The notes under the pieces are model-generated. The model made no database searches, was not told the origin of the DNA, and saw nothing but the letters and a program-made list of their open reading frames with translations. Source: Spirosoma panaciterrae DSM 21099 (GTDB lineage Bacteria > Bacteroidota > Bacteroidia > Cytophagales > Spirosomataceae). From it: 64,000 nt of DNA. Location of the stretch: the NCBI RefSeq assembly GCF_000374025.1, contig NZ_KB893172.1, positions 678,879-742,878 on the forward strand. The letters are read 5' to 3'. A program made the position numbers and the translations under genes. The first letter of the stretch is position 1. Each line of letters opens with the position of its first letter. Below, in pieces: positions 35,264 to 45,358 of the stretch.

Positions 35264-36241
35264 ATGATTGACTGGATGAACCGACTGCTGCGATTCTTTT
35301 TTCTGATCCTTTGGGTAGGCAGGTGTTACGGCCAGCAGCATCCGTTCGAGTTGAAAGTCACATCCGACAATGATAACTATTGTCTGAATCTGCACGACGG
35401 CTATTATACCAATGGCTTATTCGTCACGCTTAATTATTTACCTGCTCGGTTCAATGATCGCATCCTTGAAACGAGCAAACTTTCAAAAATAGTTGGTCAG
35501 TATCAGGCGGGACAGATGATCTTTACGCCTGAGTTCGTGACACCGAAAACGACGAAAGATTTGATGGATCGGCCATTTGCCGGGTATTTATTTCTGCAAA
35601 AGAGTCTGACATTTTATTATAAAAAGGGGCATGTACTGAAAACCACACTGGCGGTAGGTACGATTGGGAAGAACTCACTGGCCGAACAAACTCAGATTTT
35701 TATCCATAAAACGTTTGGGTTACTGCATCCCAAAGGCTGGAACTATCAGATTCACAATGAAGTTGGCGTTAACCTGCAAGGGCAGTACTGGCATGAGTTA
35801 CTTCGTGCGTCGTGGCGTAAATCCCGATTTGATTTGCATAGTCTATCGCAGCTAACGGTTGGCAATACGTTTACTAATGCATCGGCAGGATTCCTGTTTC
35901 GAGCCGGGCGTTTTACCCGTCCCGATCAGTCGTCAGCGTTCGATGCCCGTGTTGGTCGGGAAGGATCGCCTGCGCTTACAGAATTGTATGTGTTTGTGCA
36001 GCCTGCTTATCAGTACCAGTTCTATAACGCAACCGTACAGGGGGGCTATTTTACCAACGATGCTGGCGCCATTTTATCCCCGCTTCGGCATTGGGGCTAT
36101 CGGCACGACATTGGGCTTGTGTTTTCGCCACCCCGCTGGACATTTCAGATCATGTATACCTATAAGCAGCGGGAAGCGGAAACCATGCGGCACAATGAGC
36201 AATTCGTTGGTCTGACGACGGCATACCGATTTGGTCGATAA
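35264..36241 (+). CDS. LpxR-like lipid A deacylase family outer-membrane protein
   Basis: This encodes about 325 residues. The start may be ATG 35264 or 35276 (MNRLLRFFFLILWVG gives the best signal peptide, ending CYGQQ); GTG 35261 is less likely. The early motif LKVTSDNDNYCLNLHDGYYTNGL matches the LpxR/DUF2219 opening, where the Asn-Asp and the D-x-Y-Y-T-N-G strand belong to the active-site region of the barrel. Alternating strands continue to a barrel-type C-terminal end (TTAYRFGR, though ending in Arg). LpxR removes the 3'-acyloxyacyl chain of lipid A in the outer membrane; activity in this protein is inferred. Confidence 0.8.
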   Translation: MIDWMNRLLRFFFLILWVGRCYGQQHPFELKVTSDNDNYCLNLHDGYYTNGLFVTLNYLPARFNDRILETSKLSKIVGQYQAGQMIFTPEFVTPKTTKDLMDRPFAGYLFLQKSLTFYYKKGHVLKTTLAVGTIGKNSLAEQTQIFIHKTFGLLHPKGWNYQIHNEVGVNLQGQYWHELLRASWRKSRFDLHSLSQLTVGNTFTNASAGFLFRAGRFTRPDQSSAFDARVGREGSPALTELYVFVQPAYQYQFYNATVQGGYFTNDAGAILSPLRHWGYRHDIGLVFSPPRWTFQIMYTYKQREAETMRHNEQFVGLTTAYRFGR

Positions 36242-36261
36242 GGCCAGCCACTCCACTAAAA

Positions 36262-36289
36262 AAAGCAGGCCCTGATCAGAGCCTGCTTT
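36262..36289. terminator. Bidirectional terminator after the LpxR-like gene
   Basis: Arms 36262-36270 (aaagcaggc) and 36281-36289 pair perfectly around a 10-base loop, with an A-run before and a T-run after the stem. It is 21 bp downstream of the stop at 36241. Confidence 0.85.
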
Positions 36290-36469
36290 CTAGTTTCAAA
36301 CCTAACCTAACAAAACATACAACCTGTTCAGACCGTGCAGGCTACCAGCGTAGCCCGGTGTGGTCAAGCGGAGTAATGCGTGTGTCGTTGCTAGTGTAAA
36401 CTTATGATCGTAAAACAGAACAGAACGGGGAACAAATGGTCAAAATACGGGCGTAAAATGACCGACGTT

Positions 36470-39400
36470 CTATTTTTTTAGATTTTCAGTTACTTGATAA
36501 GCCCGTACGGCCTGCTGATTGATCCCGAATAGCAGCTTGTTTCCGATTGGTAGTACGGATCGTACATCGCCTGTCAGTTGGAAGCCGGATTTTGATTGTG
36601 GAACCGCCTGAAAACCACCTTTGCCATCGCCTGTCAGCAAGAGGCCATAATTAGCATCGGCTCGCCCGAAACGCAGACGCACCTGTGAGGTATTGCCGCA
36701 AAGCAGCAGGTCTTTATGCCCATCCTGATTGTAGTCCAGGGAGGTAATTGTAAATACAGGCGAAATCTGAGCCGCCAGCGGCAATGGTTTTTCGACCAGT
36801 TTTCCGCCAGAAGTGCTGATAAAACAGCTTGTTTTTAGCTCATTGGCCGTCAGTTTAGGTGCATCGGCCAGCTCTTCCTTCTTGAATACATCCGTCAGTG
36901 TGGCGTTGGAGTAGCTTTCGTAGTTGGTGAATCGGGCACGTAGCATACCTAGCTGGTCGAGGAGTTCGTCGCGGGTGGCGTGGGGGTAGCTTTTGCCTTG
37001 CACATACAGGCAGAGAATCGGGTCGATTTTACCGTTGTTGTCGAAGTCTTTGTAGATCAGTTCGGCAGGTTCGGTATCGCTGGCACGACATTGGGTATTT
37101 AAGCCCTGATTGCCTACCAGCAGATCGGCTCGCCCGTCGCCATTGAGGTCATCGACCAGTAGTTTATTCCACCAGCCCCGGTACTCTTTGTCGAAGTAGG
37201 TGTTGGTTTGATCGCTGAACTGATTGCCGTTCCGACTCAGTACCGTAATCGGCATCCATTCGCCAACGAGCACCAGTTCGGCTTTCCGGTCGGCATTCAG
37301 ATCGACCCAGGCTGCATCAGTAACCATCCCGATTGTGGAAAGCATGGGGGCCAGTTGGGCGGTTTGATCGGTAAAATGTCCCGTGCCATCGTTGATAAGC
37401 AGGTAACTTTGAGGAGTTTCTGGATAGCGACCCGGCACTACCCGACCACCGACAAACAAATCGGGTTTGCCGTCGCCGTTGATATCCGTTGCCCGTACAC
37501 AACTCTTGCTGCTGAGCATGGTAGGCAGGGCATTCGGACTTTTGGTAAAATTGCCCTTGCCGTCGTTCAGATATAGCCGATCCTGTAGGCGAGGATCACC
37601 GGGTAGTACATCGCCATACCCACCCCGGCACACGTAAAGGTCAGGATGGCCATCAGCGTTGGCATCGAAGAAAAGCGCGTCGGTATCCATGCCCCCTTTA
37701 TCGGCAGTAAAAGCGGGTTGTGCAGTCTGCCGAAACGTATTGCCCGCCTGCTGAATGAACAGTGCTCCGGCCTGATTGCCGCTGCCGCCAATAAACACAT
37801 CTTCCAGCCCATCGCCATTGACATCGGCTTTGGTCATGCATGGCCCATTGAACGACTGGGCGTTGACCAGCAGAATCTGCCGTTTGAAATCGTTGGTTCG
37901 GTTGACGGCATCCGTAAACTGAATGGGCGAAGCGGTTTCCTGAAAGAGTGGACGGGTAGGCGGATTGACGGGTGAGCCCACTCCGGCATCTTTTTCCTGA
38001 AGGGTTAGGATCTGGTCGGCTTTTACGCCTTTGAGCAGTTGGCTTTTGCCCATTGGCCAGATAATTCGAACCGAGTCGATGGTGGGGTTCGTACCTAAAC
38101 CTACATGCAGCCGGGGCGACATGCTGGACTGATAACCGCGTATGGGCATCTGCTCCACGTATTGCTGGCGACCAGCCTGATAGACAGTTACTTTTGCGCC
38201 AATGCCGTGTGTATTAGCTCCGGCCCCGACTAGTTTTATAGACAGGTAATGGTGTTTCCGTTCGGCATTGGCTTCGTTCTGGAAAATGAAAGCGGGTTGA
38301 TTGGTGTTGTTGACGACCAGATCCAGATCGCCATCGTTGTCCAGATCGGCATAGGCGGCTCCGGTGCTGTTGGACGTTTGGGTAAGTCCCCAAGCGGCTC
38401 CGACATTGGCAAAGGTTACCTCACCCGATGAATCACCGCCCCGGTTGCGAAACATATAGTTCGGTACATTTGACGACGGGATTTTGTGAACCAGTTCCAG
38501 TACATCTTCACGGCTGAAGTTGGCCGGGCGGTTCTGCATGAAATCGGTCATGAATTTCAGGAAATCCTGATTGGTGTAGTCGCGTACGTAACCGTTTGTC
38601 ACATAAAGGTCTTTCCAGCCATCGTTGTCATAATCGGCCAGTAGGGGCGACCAACTCCAGTCTGTATTCGAAATCCCCGCCAGCTGGCCCGTTTCGGAGA
38701 AAAGGGGGATAGGAGATGGGGCAGAGGGTAGAAGGTTGTTTTTTACGCCATGCCCTTTCACCATCCCCCATTGCCCTTCATTCAGTTGCAGCATATTCCG
38801 CATATGCTGGTAGTAAAAACCGGAGGATACAGCGAGGTCGAATTTTTCGTAGTTGTCGGGAGCCATCAACAGTTTTTGCCGACGGTTATCTTCCGGCAAC
38901 ATATCGAGGGTCAGAATATCGGGTAGGGCGTCGTTGTTGACATCGGCGACATCGTTACCCATCGAGAAGTGGGAGGTATGCCGGATGCTGTTGCTGAGCT
39001 GGTTGGTAAAGTACGGTCCGTCGCCACGGCCGTTGTGGTTGTTGATGTACAGGTAATCAGGAATGGTGTAGTCGTTGGAAATGTAGAGATCGGGCCAGCC
39101 ATCGCCGTTCAGGTCCGAAACGCCCAGCCCCAGGCCATAACTGAGCACGGAACTGCTCAGCCCCGATTTTTCGGTAACATCTTCAAAGTGGTTTCCGGCA
39201 TTCCGCAGGAGCCGAACGCCAATTTCGGGATTACTTTGTTTCAGCAGAGCGGCCGTAGGGCCAGGGTCGAGTACGGGCAACAGGCGAGGGTTATGGTTCA
39301 GCAGAAACAAGTCCAGGTCACCGTCGCGGTCGTAGTCGAAAAAAGTGCCCTGGGTCGTCTGACCGGGGTGGTCCAGGCCCCATTGCGCAGTTTGTTCCGA

Positions 39401-39907
39401 AAAGTGTGGTATGCCCTGAGCATCAGGCCCTTCATTGATAAACAACTGCGGGATTCGTTTTTGAGGAGGTAAACTGCCCGAATAACATACGAATAAATCG
39501 AGCCGACCATCTCCATTGACATCCGCCATCGACACGCCCGTTCGCCAGGGACCTTCGCGTCCGGCCACGCCAGCGGCAGCCGTCACATCCGTAAACTTCA
39601 TCTGACCTTTATTCAGGTACAATTGGTTGGGCACCATATTACCGCTGAAATAGATGTCGTCCAGCCCATCGCCATTCAGATCGCCCACCGCTACACCGCC
39701 CCCATTGTAGAAGTACTCATACATGAGTACGTTGGTGTTGAGTCCTTCTGTCAGGTTATTCGCAAACGTAATCCCGGTTTGCTCAGGTGTTAAGGAGGTA
39801 AACAGCGGTGGTCCGTCGGAACCAGCGGTACTCGTTGAATCGGAATGCTGGCAGCCCGTCAGACAAATGATTCCGAACAGGAGTCCTAAAGAAATAGCGG
39901 TTTTCAC
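36470..39907 (-). CDS. CRTAC1-like lipoprotein: FG-GAP/VCBS propellers with an ASPIC/UnbV domain
   Basis: This encodes 1145 residues. The lipobox LTGC near residue 19 predicts a lipoprotein. Residues ~40-540 carry many D-x-N-G-D-G-x-x-D calcium loops (GDLNGDGLDDIYF, DVNGDGRLDLFV, DYDRDGDLDLFL), forming a propeller. An ASPIC/UnbV domain follows at ~555-640 (HHYLSIKLVGAG, GIGAKVTVYQAG, MSPRLHVGLG). A second FG-GAP set covers ~690-1130. Such proteins are commonly encoded beside SusC/SusD pairs in Cytophagales and are thought to be surface glycan or protein binders. It is on the same strand as SusC and SusD, separated from them by two hairpins, so it may have lower or separate expression. Confidence 0.9.
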   Translation of the reverse strand: MKTAISLGLLFGIICLTGCQHSDSTSTAGSDGPPLFTSLTPEQTGITFANNLTEGLNTNVLMYEYFYNGGGVAVGDLNGDGLDDIYFSGNMVPNQLYLNKGQMKFTDVTAAAGVAGREGPWRTGVSMADVNGDGRLDLFVCYSGSLPPQKRIPQLFINEGPDAQGIPHFSEQTAQWGLDHPGQTTQGTFFDYDRDGDLDLFLLNHNPRLLPVLDPGPTAALLKQSNPEIGVRLLRNAGNHFEDVTEKSGLSSSVLSYGLGLGVSDLNGDGWPDLYISNDYTIPDYLYINNHNGRGDGPYFTNQLSNSIRHTSHFSMGNDVADVNNDALPDILTLDMLPEDNRRQKLLMAPDNYEKFDLAVSSGFYYQHMRNMLQLNEGQWGMVKGHGVKNNLLPSAPSPIPLFSETGQLAGISNTDWSWSPLLADYDNDGWKDLYVTNGYVRDYTNQDFLKFMTDFMQNRPANFSREDVLELVHKIPSSNVPNYMFRNRGGDSSGEVTFANVGAAWGLTQTSNSTGAAYADLDNDGDLDLVVNNTNQPAFIFQNEANAERKHHYLSIKLVGAGANTHGIGAKVTVYQAGRQQYVEQMPIRGYQSSMSPRLHVGLGTNPTIDSVRIIWPMGKSQLLKGVKADQILTLQEKDAGVGSPVNPPTRPLFQETASPIQFTDAVNRTNDFKRQILLVNAQSFNGPCMTKADVNGDGLEDVFIGGSGNQAGALFIQQAGNTFRQTAQPAFTADKGGMDTDALFFDANADGHPDLYVCRGGYGDVLPGDPRLQDRLYLNDGKGNFTKSPNALPTMLSSKSCVRATDINGDGKPDLFVGGRVVPGRYPETPQSYLLINDGTGHFTDQTAQLAPMLSTIGMVTDAAWVDLNADRKAELVLVGEWMPITVLSRNGNQFSDQTNTYFDKEYRGWWNKLLVDDLNGDGRADLLVGNQGLNTQCRASDTEPAELIYKDFDNNGKIDPILCLYVQGKSYPHATRDELLDQLGMLRARFTNYESYSNATLTDVFKKEELADAPKLTANELKTSCFISTSGGKLVEKPLPLAAQISPVFTITSLDYNQDGHKDLLLCGNTSQVRLRFGRADANYGLLLTGDGKGGFQAVPQSKSGFQLTGDVRSVLPIGNKLLFGINQQAVRAYQVTENLKK

Positions 39908-39927
39908 GTAATGAAGTTTATGAATGG

Positions 39928-40020
39928 TCAGGTAAAGTTAAAGGTGGTCAAGGTTAGTCAGAAGCAATCAAACATCGTTTTCGTCGTTTACTACTCCCGA
40001 CCAATCTTGATAGCTCTTGA
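39928..40020. repeat. Decayed relative of the GTCAAG/GTCAGG hairpin family
   Basis: The words ggtcaggtaaag, ggtggtcaaggttagtcag and the opposite-strand words actactcccgacca, cttgatagctcttgag reproduce the vocabulary of the 36-bp stem at 22756-22842, but pairing is now poor. It lies between CRTAC1-like and SusD genes. Confidence 0.45.
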
Positions 40021-40040
40021 GCGCTTTCACCCTAAAATAA

Positions 40041-40080
40041 ATGAAAAATGCCAGCACTCGTAAGCGCTGGCATTTTTCAT
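40041..40080. terminator. Terminator with 15-bp stem downstream of susD
   Basis: Arms 40041-40055 (atgaaaaatgccagc) and 40066-40080 pair perfectly with a 10-base loop. The A- and T-tracts at the arm bases make it work in either direction; here it probably ends the SusC-SusD transcript. Confidence 0.85.
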
Positions 40081-40127
40081 CTGCACTTGCACAGCCGTTT
40101 TTCCAGGAATAGTCAGATAGATAATGA

Positions 40128-40196
40128 TTGAATGATTGAATTGTTGAATGATTGACAAGTGAACTTATTCAATCATTCAACAATTCAATCATTCAA
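40128..40196. repeat. Perfect 28-bp stem hairpin abutting the susD stop codon
   Basis: Arms 40128-40155 (ttgaatgattgaattgttga...) and 40169-40196 are perfect complements with a 13-base loop. The arm is a stutter of TTGAATGA-like words. It starts two bases after the susD stop (40199-40201 on the minus strand). A normal terminator follows 48 bases further, so termination alone does not explain it. Confidence 0.92.
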
Positions 40197-40198
40197 CA

Positions 40199-42067
40199 TT
40201 AATTATACCCCGGATTTTGCACGAGCTTATTGTTCCGGTTGATTTCGTCACGGCTGATGGGCAGGAAGTAGATTTTGTCGTTCCACTTCCGGTTCTCTTT
40301 ACCCGTTCCCAGATCCTGCACGCTGTACGTATAATTGTAATTGTCTTTATTATACTTATACGTCGTGACGGTTTTACCCGGTTTCAGTTTACCCGTGATC
40401 ACAATAATCTTGGCCTGGCTGCCTAATGCCGTTGGCGCAATCATCCAGCGACGAACGTCGTAGAAACGCTGATCTTCGAAGAGCATTTCGATGTTCCGTT
40501 CGTTCTGATAACGAGCTACCAGAGCTGAGCCTGATTCGGTAATGGCGGGCATCCCCACCCGGAAACGTACCCGGTTGATCCAGGTTTTGGCTTCTGTTTC
40601 CTGGCCCAGTGCCAGACAAGCCTCGGCATAGTTGAGAACCACTTCCGTGAACCGGATTTGAATCGAAGGAACTTCCTGACGGATGTTCATGTCGACCAGG
40701 GTTGGATCGGGGTCCATAAACTTACGGATGGCGTAGCCTGTCCAGGTACCATTCCAGTTTTCAATGGTGCTGTTCCGTGTGTCCAGGCCTGCGTAAGGCG
40801 TCGTGGTGCCACCGCCCGTTCCGACTTCGTAGAAGCCCGTCTGAATCTGACCGGCTGGATCGATGCCGGCTCCATCGGGTGTGCGGGGCTTCCATTGTGC
40901 ACCATCATACAGAATAGATGCGTAGAACCGTGGGTCGCGGTTTTCGTAAGGCGCAGCGGCATGGGTTGGGTTTTTCCAGTCGAATTTCGTGCCGTCCATC
41001 ATTTCATAGCTATCAACCAGTTGCTGGGTTGGTTCGCTGGATGTCCAGCCGTGATAGCCGTTGGGCATGTTGTTTCGTGGATACCAGGAACCCCAGTCGT
41101 CGAACGAAGCACGGATGTAATATTTCAGGAAAATACCATCGGCTTCACCACCATTCCGCGACAGATACATGTTGATGTAGTTCTGCTGACCTTCAGCAGC
41201 CGTAACGGGAGCGGTCAGGTTCAGCTTGTAGCCATACTGGTTGAGGTCGATTACCGCTTTGGCAGCGTCTTTGGCTTTCTGCCAGCGAGCAGCCCGGTCG
41301 CCACTGACATAGCCAAGTAACTCAGGCTTGTCAAAGCTGGCAATAACCGTTGATTTGGTTTTAGCCGTTGGGATGTCGTGCAGGTCGCTGGCAGCATACA
41401 TCAATACACGGGCTTTTAGTGCCAGAGCAGCTCCCTGCGTAGCGCGTCCGGCGGCCAGGGTTTTGCCTTTCAGCAGGATAGACGCCGAATCGAGGTCGCT
41501 GACAATCGCGTTAACGCACTCTTCATACGTATTTCGGGCAATGCCAAAATCAGCTTCGTTCAGCGTATACGCATTTTTAATAATGGGTACACCCCCATAA
41601 TACCGCAGGAGCTGGTTGTAAAAATAGCCACGCAGGAAATACATTTCCCCCTTCATCCGATCAGCAACACCGCTGCTGTTATCGAACTTAGGCTTGTTCA
41701 GGTTTGCCAGCGCAATATTAGCTGCCCGGATGCGCTGATACATAGCGCTCCATTCCATCGTATTTTTTATCGTTCCCAAATTGGAAGGACTTACGTTGGC
41801 TTCGTTGACATCCTGCTTGCCGAAGCTGTACAGGGCGTTGTCGGTCTGGCAGTCGAAACTCATCTGGTCCAGAACGCCATCCCGCAGGCCGTTATAAACG
41901 TCGGTAACAAATGCGTCGGCAAGAGCCTGGTCGGACCAGACGGCGTCACCCGATACCTTATCGAGTGGCTTTGTATTGAGGAAATCCTGATTGCAGGCTG
42001 CCAGCGTAACACCTAACAGCAGGCAGAAGGACAGACATTTAATGATATAGTTCATAATGTGGTTCAA
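40199..42067 (-). CDS. SusD/RagB-family outer-membrane nutrient-binding lipoprotein
   Basis: This encodes 622 residues. The signal ends in the lipobox VTLAAC near residue 24, followed by NQDFLNTKPLDKVS, a common SusD beginning. TPR-like helices alternate with a variable ligand region; RGYFYNQLLRYYGGVPII and the C-terminal block VVLNYAEACLALGQ, FEDQRFYDVRRWMIAP and YFLPISRDEINRN are SusD/RagB hallmarks. It sits as the lid on the SusC barrel and captures oligosaccharides or other nutrients at the cell surface. It starts six bases after the susC stop, so the two are cotranscribed and made in pairs. The ligand cannot be predicted from sequence. Confidence 0.96.
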   Translation of the reverse strand: MNHIMNYIIKCLSFCLLLGVTLAACNQDFLNTKPLDKVSGDAVWSDQALADAFVTDVYNGLRDGVLDQMSFDCQTDNALYSFGKQDVNEANVSPSNLGTIKNTMEWSAMYQRIRAANIALANLNKPKFDNSSGVADRMKGEMYFLRGYFYNQLLRYYGGVPIIKNAYTLNEADFGIARNTYEECVNAIVSDLDSASILLKGKTLAAGRATQGAALALKARVLMYAASDLHDIPTAKTKSTVIASFDKPELLGYVSGDRAARWQKAKDAAKAVIDLNQYGYKLNLTAPVTAAEGQQNYINMYLSRNGGEADGIFLKYYIRASFDDWGSWYPRNNMPNGYHGWTSSEPTQQLVDSYEMMDGTKFDWKNPTHAAAPYENRDPRFYASILYDGAQWKPRTPDGAGIDPAGQIQTGFYEVGTGGGTTTPYAGLDTRNSTIENWNGTWTGYAIRKFMDPDPTLVDMNIRQEVPSIQIRFTEVVLNYAEACLALGQETEAKTWINRVRFRVGMPAITESGSALVARYQNERNIEMLFEDQRFYDVRRWMIAPTALGSQAKIIVITGKLKPGKTVTTYKYNKDNYNYTYSVQDLGTGKENRKWNDKIYFLPISRDEINRNNKLVQNPGYN

Positions 42068-42073
42068 ATTCGT

Positions 42074-45000
42074 TTAGAAACTGACAGACAAACCGGTGTT
42101 GATAATCCGGGCTTGCGGATAGTATTGAGCGCTACCGCTGGTTGATTCAGGATCGAACAGACCTTTCATCGATGGCGAGTAGGTAGCCAGGTTCAACCCG
42201 TTCACATACACCCGCAGATTGTTCAGCCCGATTTTATTGGCAAACGTAGCTGGAAGGGTATAGCCCAGTTCAACGTTTTTCAGACGGATGTAATCGGTGC
42301 TTTTGAGCCAGTAGCTGGTTCCGTTCGAGAAGTACTGGTTGCTGCGGTCAACAATGCGGGGGTCGGTCGAGCTTGGGTTATCGACTGTCCAGCGGTGATC
42401 GTAGCTCCATTTCAGGAAGTTACCGATCGTGCCTGATTCGGTTTGCAGGAAGATCTGTCCACCGGTCGAAGCCTGTAAGAGAACGCTGAAATCGAAGTTC
42501 TTCCAACGCAGGTTACCTGAAAAACCGCCCTGGAATCGAGGCTGGTTATTGCGGTCGGCCCGAACGCGGTCGTCACCGTTGATTTTCCCATCGCCATTGA
42601 TGTCTTTCAGCTTCATGTCACCTGGACGCAGTACGCTAGCCCCTACACCGCTATAGTCAAGCTTGTTGGCATCGATGTCGGCCTGTGAGGTGAAAATACC
42701 GTCGTACTGATACAGCAGTGTACCGTTGGCTTGGTTCGGATCGTTTACGTTGCTTGGAATAGGCTTGCCAGTCGAACGTTGCCATTCAGGCGCACCGGGT
42801 GTTTCGTCCCAGAAGGTGATTTCGTTTTTGGCATAGCCACCGTTCACGCTAACTGAGTATTTTACTTCGCCAACCTGGCCATTGTAGCCTACGCGGAACT
42901 CGTACCCCCGGTTGGTAACCTTCCCAATGTTGGTAGCCGGTAAAGTAGCCCCCGTCGTTTGTGGGATAGAAGCACTTTTGCGCCAGAGGATGTTCGAGCG
43001 TTTGTTCAGGAATACATCGAATTCGAAGAAAATCTTGCCGTTCAGAGCCGATCCTTCCAGACCAATGTCGGTATTGTTGGCAACTTCCCAGGTCAGCGTG
43101 GTATTGGGTACGCCGTTTTCGTACAGGGTTTGCGCTACCTGATTCCCGATAACATATCCCCAGTTGGAGTTCACGACATCACCATAGGCGTAAGTTGGCA
43201 GGTAATCGTATTCACGCAGGGCGCCATTGAAATACACCTGGTCGTTCCCCAACTGCCCCCACGATGCCCGCAGTTTGAGGGAACTGATAGCAGACAGGCT
43301 TTTCTTGAAGAAATTCTCTTCCGAAATCCGCCAGCCGGCCGATACGCCCGGGAAGAAGCCCCAGCGGCTGTTTGATGGGAACATATACGAACCATCGTAC
43401 CGCCACAGGAATTCGGCCAGATATTTTTCTTTGTAGTTGTATGCGGCACGACCGAAATAGCTCATCCGGGCACGTTCCCAGGCAGCGGTCGTATTGCTGT
43501 TTTTCTCGGCGCTACCACCTGCAAACAGTTGGTCGATGGCAGTCGAAGCAAAGTATTTCCGGAAAGCGGAGAAACCGTTCGAGTTTGATTGCTCTTTGGT
43601 GATACCGGCCAGCAGCGTAATGGCATGGTTACCGCCAAACGTGTGATCGTAGGATAGAATACCCGACAGCAGCGAGTTGAACTGGTCGTTGGTATACTGG
43701 TTCAAGGTGGCTTGGGCAGGGCCTTTCGCTACCTTTTGAAGAAGCGGCTGGTTGTTGGCATCGTAGGAAGTGTAATCCCAGCTATAGACATACCAGGGGG
43801 TTTGCCAGGTTTTGCCTTCCTGCAGGTATTTGTCCAGCGCGACACTACCGGTGAGTTTTAAACCTGGAATCCAGGGGTTGGTGATGTTTACGCTGGCATT
43901 GCTTTGCAGGTAATAGCGGGTGTCTTTGTCGTAACCCGTAGCATTGGTCGTAACCAGTACGGGCTGCTGACCGTTCTCAATATCGGGAGCGGGTAATCCG
44001 TTTGGCCAGAAAGCAGGTTTGTTCGGATAACCCCGCATCAGCATCCGGAAAATAGCACCCGCACCAACCGTTGGGAAATTACGATTCTCCTGACGACCAA
44101 CGACGCCAATAACCGTGCTGATGTGCTTGCTGATCTTGGCATCCAGATTCAACCGGAAATCGTACTGCTTGTAGCCCGTTGCCGAGTTTTTGTAATATCC
44201 ATCCTGATTCTGGTAGTTGGCCGATGCGAGGTATTTGATGTTTTCGCCACCGCCCGACAACTGGAGCGTATGCCGCGACTGGGGCGACCAGTTTTTCAAC
44301 GCAGCACCAAACCAGTCGGTATTCGGATATTTCCAGGGATCGGACCCGTCCTGATACTTCTTGATTTCGTCGGGTGTGTAGGCCGCTTTGGCAATGGCGC
44401 CATTGTCGGGGCGAGTGTAGCTACCCGTTGTATTAAAAGCGGCATTAGCGTCTTTCCAGTATTGAGCAGGCAGGTTGTACAGGTTGATCTCGTTGTTCAA
44501 CTGAGCATACTCAGCCGCTGAGGCCATCTTCGGGATCACTGTGGGTTGTGCCCATCCCTGGTTGAAGCTATACGATAATTCAGGCTTTCCTGTTTTACCA
44601 TGCTTGGTGGTTACCAGAATAACCCCGTTAGCAGCCCGCGACCCGTAAATAGCTGCTGAAGCATCTTTCAGAACAGAGATACTCTCGATGTCGGCAGGGT
44701 TTATTCGGTCAATACCACCCGCCCGGGCAGGTACACCGTCGATAACGATCAAGGCATCGTTGTTTCCGAGCGAGTTTGTACCACGAATCCGAATGGTTGA
44801 GCCGTCATATCCCGGTTCCCCGCTGGCGTTGGTGGCAATAACGCCCGGCATCCGGCCAGCAATCGAGTTGGTTAGGTTGACCGCCGGTGATTTAACCAGA
44901 TCATTGCCTTTTACAGTGGCTACAGACCCCGTGACGGTCTCTTTCTTTTGTTCGCCATACCCTACCACAACGACTTCGTTCAGCATTTTGTCGTCGGAGG

Positions 45001-45358
45001 CCATGCTGATACTGATTTCGCTCCGGTTGTTAAGCGGTATTTCCTGACTTACAAAACCAATGTAGGAAAATACCAGTGTTGCGGTCCTGTTAGGGACATT
45101 CAGCGAATAGGCTCCATCGGCTGCTGAAACAGTACCTGTCGTTGTTCCTTTTACCACAATACTTACCCCTGGCAAAGCTAACCCCTGTGCATCAGTGACC
45201 TTTCCGCTTACTCTTGTTTGAGCAAAGGCTGCGGTAGACAAAAGCATACAGAACAGAAGCAGAGAACGAAACGCAGGGCGTAGGGTTAATGCCGCGTTCC
45301 TTTGGAAGGTACTCCTTCGTACTAAGAAGACCTTCTGGCGTGTACATGGTTTTTGCAT
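42074..45358 (-). CDS. SusC/RagA-family TonB-dependent outer-membrane transporter
   Basis: This encodes 1094 residues. A signal peptide lies at ~25-47 (SLLLFCMLLSTAAFAQ), behind a basic N-terminal extension. The SusC-specific carboxypeptidase-regulatory-like domain follows (GKVTDAQGLALPGVSIVVKG), then the TonB-box region EVVVVGYGEQKKETVTGSV, the plug (PGVIATNASGEPGYDGSTIR, YGSRAANGVILVTTK) and the 22-strand barrel to the last strand ARIINTGLSVSF with terminal Phe. It imports the ligand delivered by SusD with energy from TonB-ExbBD. No extra N-terminal signalling domain for an anti-sigma factor is seen, consistent with control by the divergent hybrid regulator. Confidence 0.97.
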   Translation of the reverse strand: MQKPCTRQKVFLVRRSTFQRNAALTLRPAFRSLLLFCMLLSTAAFAQTRVSGKVTDAQGLALPGVSIVVKGTTTGTVSAADGAYSLNVPNRTATLVFSYIGFVSQEIPLNNRSEISISMASDDKMLNEVVVVGYGEQKKETVTGSVATVKGNDLVKSPAVNLTNSIAGRMPGVIATNASGEPGYDGSTIRIRGTNSLGNNDALIVIDGVPARAGGIDRINPADIESISVLKDASAAIYGSRAANGVILVTTKHGKTGKPELSYSFNQGWAQPTVIPKMASAAEYAQLNNEINLYNLPAQYWKDANAAFNTTGSYTRPDNGAIAKAAYTPDEIKKYQDGSDPWKYPNTDWFGAALKNWSPQSRHTLQLSGGGENIKYLASANYQNQDGYYKNSATGYKQYDFRLNLDAKISKHISTVIGVVGRQENRNFPTVGAGAIFRMLMRGYPNKPAFWPNGLPAPDIENGQQPVLVTTNATGYDKDTRYYLQSNASVNITNPWIPGLKLTGSVALDKYLQEGKTWQTPWYVYSWDYTSYDANNQPLLQKVAKGPAQATLNQYTNDQFNSLLSGILSYDHTFGGNHAITLLAGITKEQSNSNGFSAFRKYFASTAIDQLFAGGSAEKNSNTTAAWERARMSYFGRAAYNYKEKYLAEFLWRYDGSYMFPSNSRWGFFPGVSAGWRISEENFFKKSLSAISSLKLRASWGQLGNDQVYFNGALREYDYLPTYAYGDVVNSNWGYVIGNQVAQTLYENGVPNTTLTWEVANNTDIGLEGSALNGKIFFEFDVFLNKRSNILWRKSASIPQTTGATLPATNIGKVTNRGYEFRVGYNGQVGEVKYSVSVNGGYAKNEITFWDETPGAPEWQRSTGKPIPSNVNDPNQANGTLLYQYDGIFTSQADIDANKLDYSGVGASVLRPGDMKLKDINGDGKINGDDRVRADRNNQPRFQGGFSGNLRWKNFDFSVLLQASTGGQIFLQTESGTIGNFLKWSYDHRWTVDNPSSTDPRIVDRSNQYFSNGTSYWLKSTDYIRLKNVELGYTLPATFANKIGLNNLRVYVNGLNLATYSPSMKGLFDPESTSGSAQYYPQARIINTGLSVSF

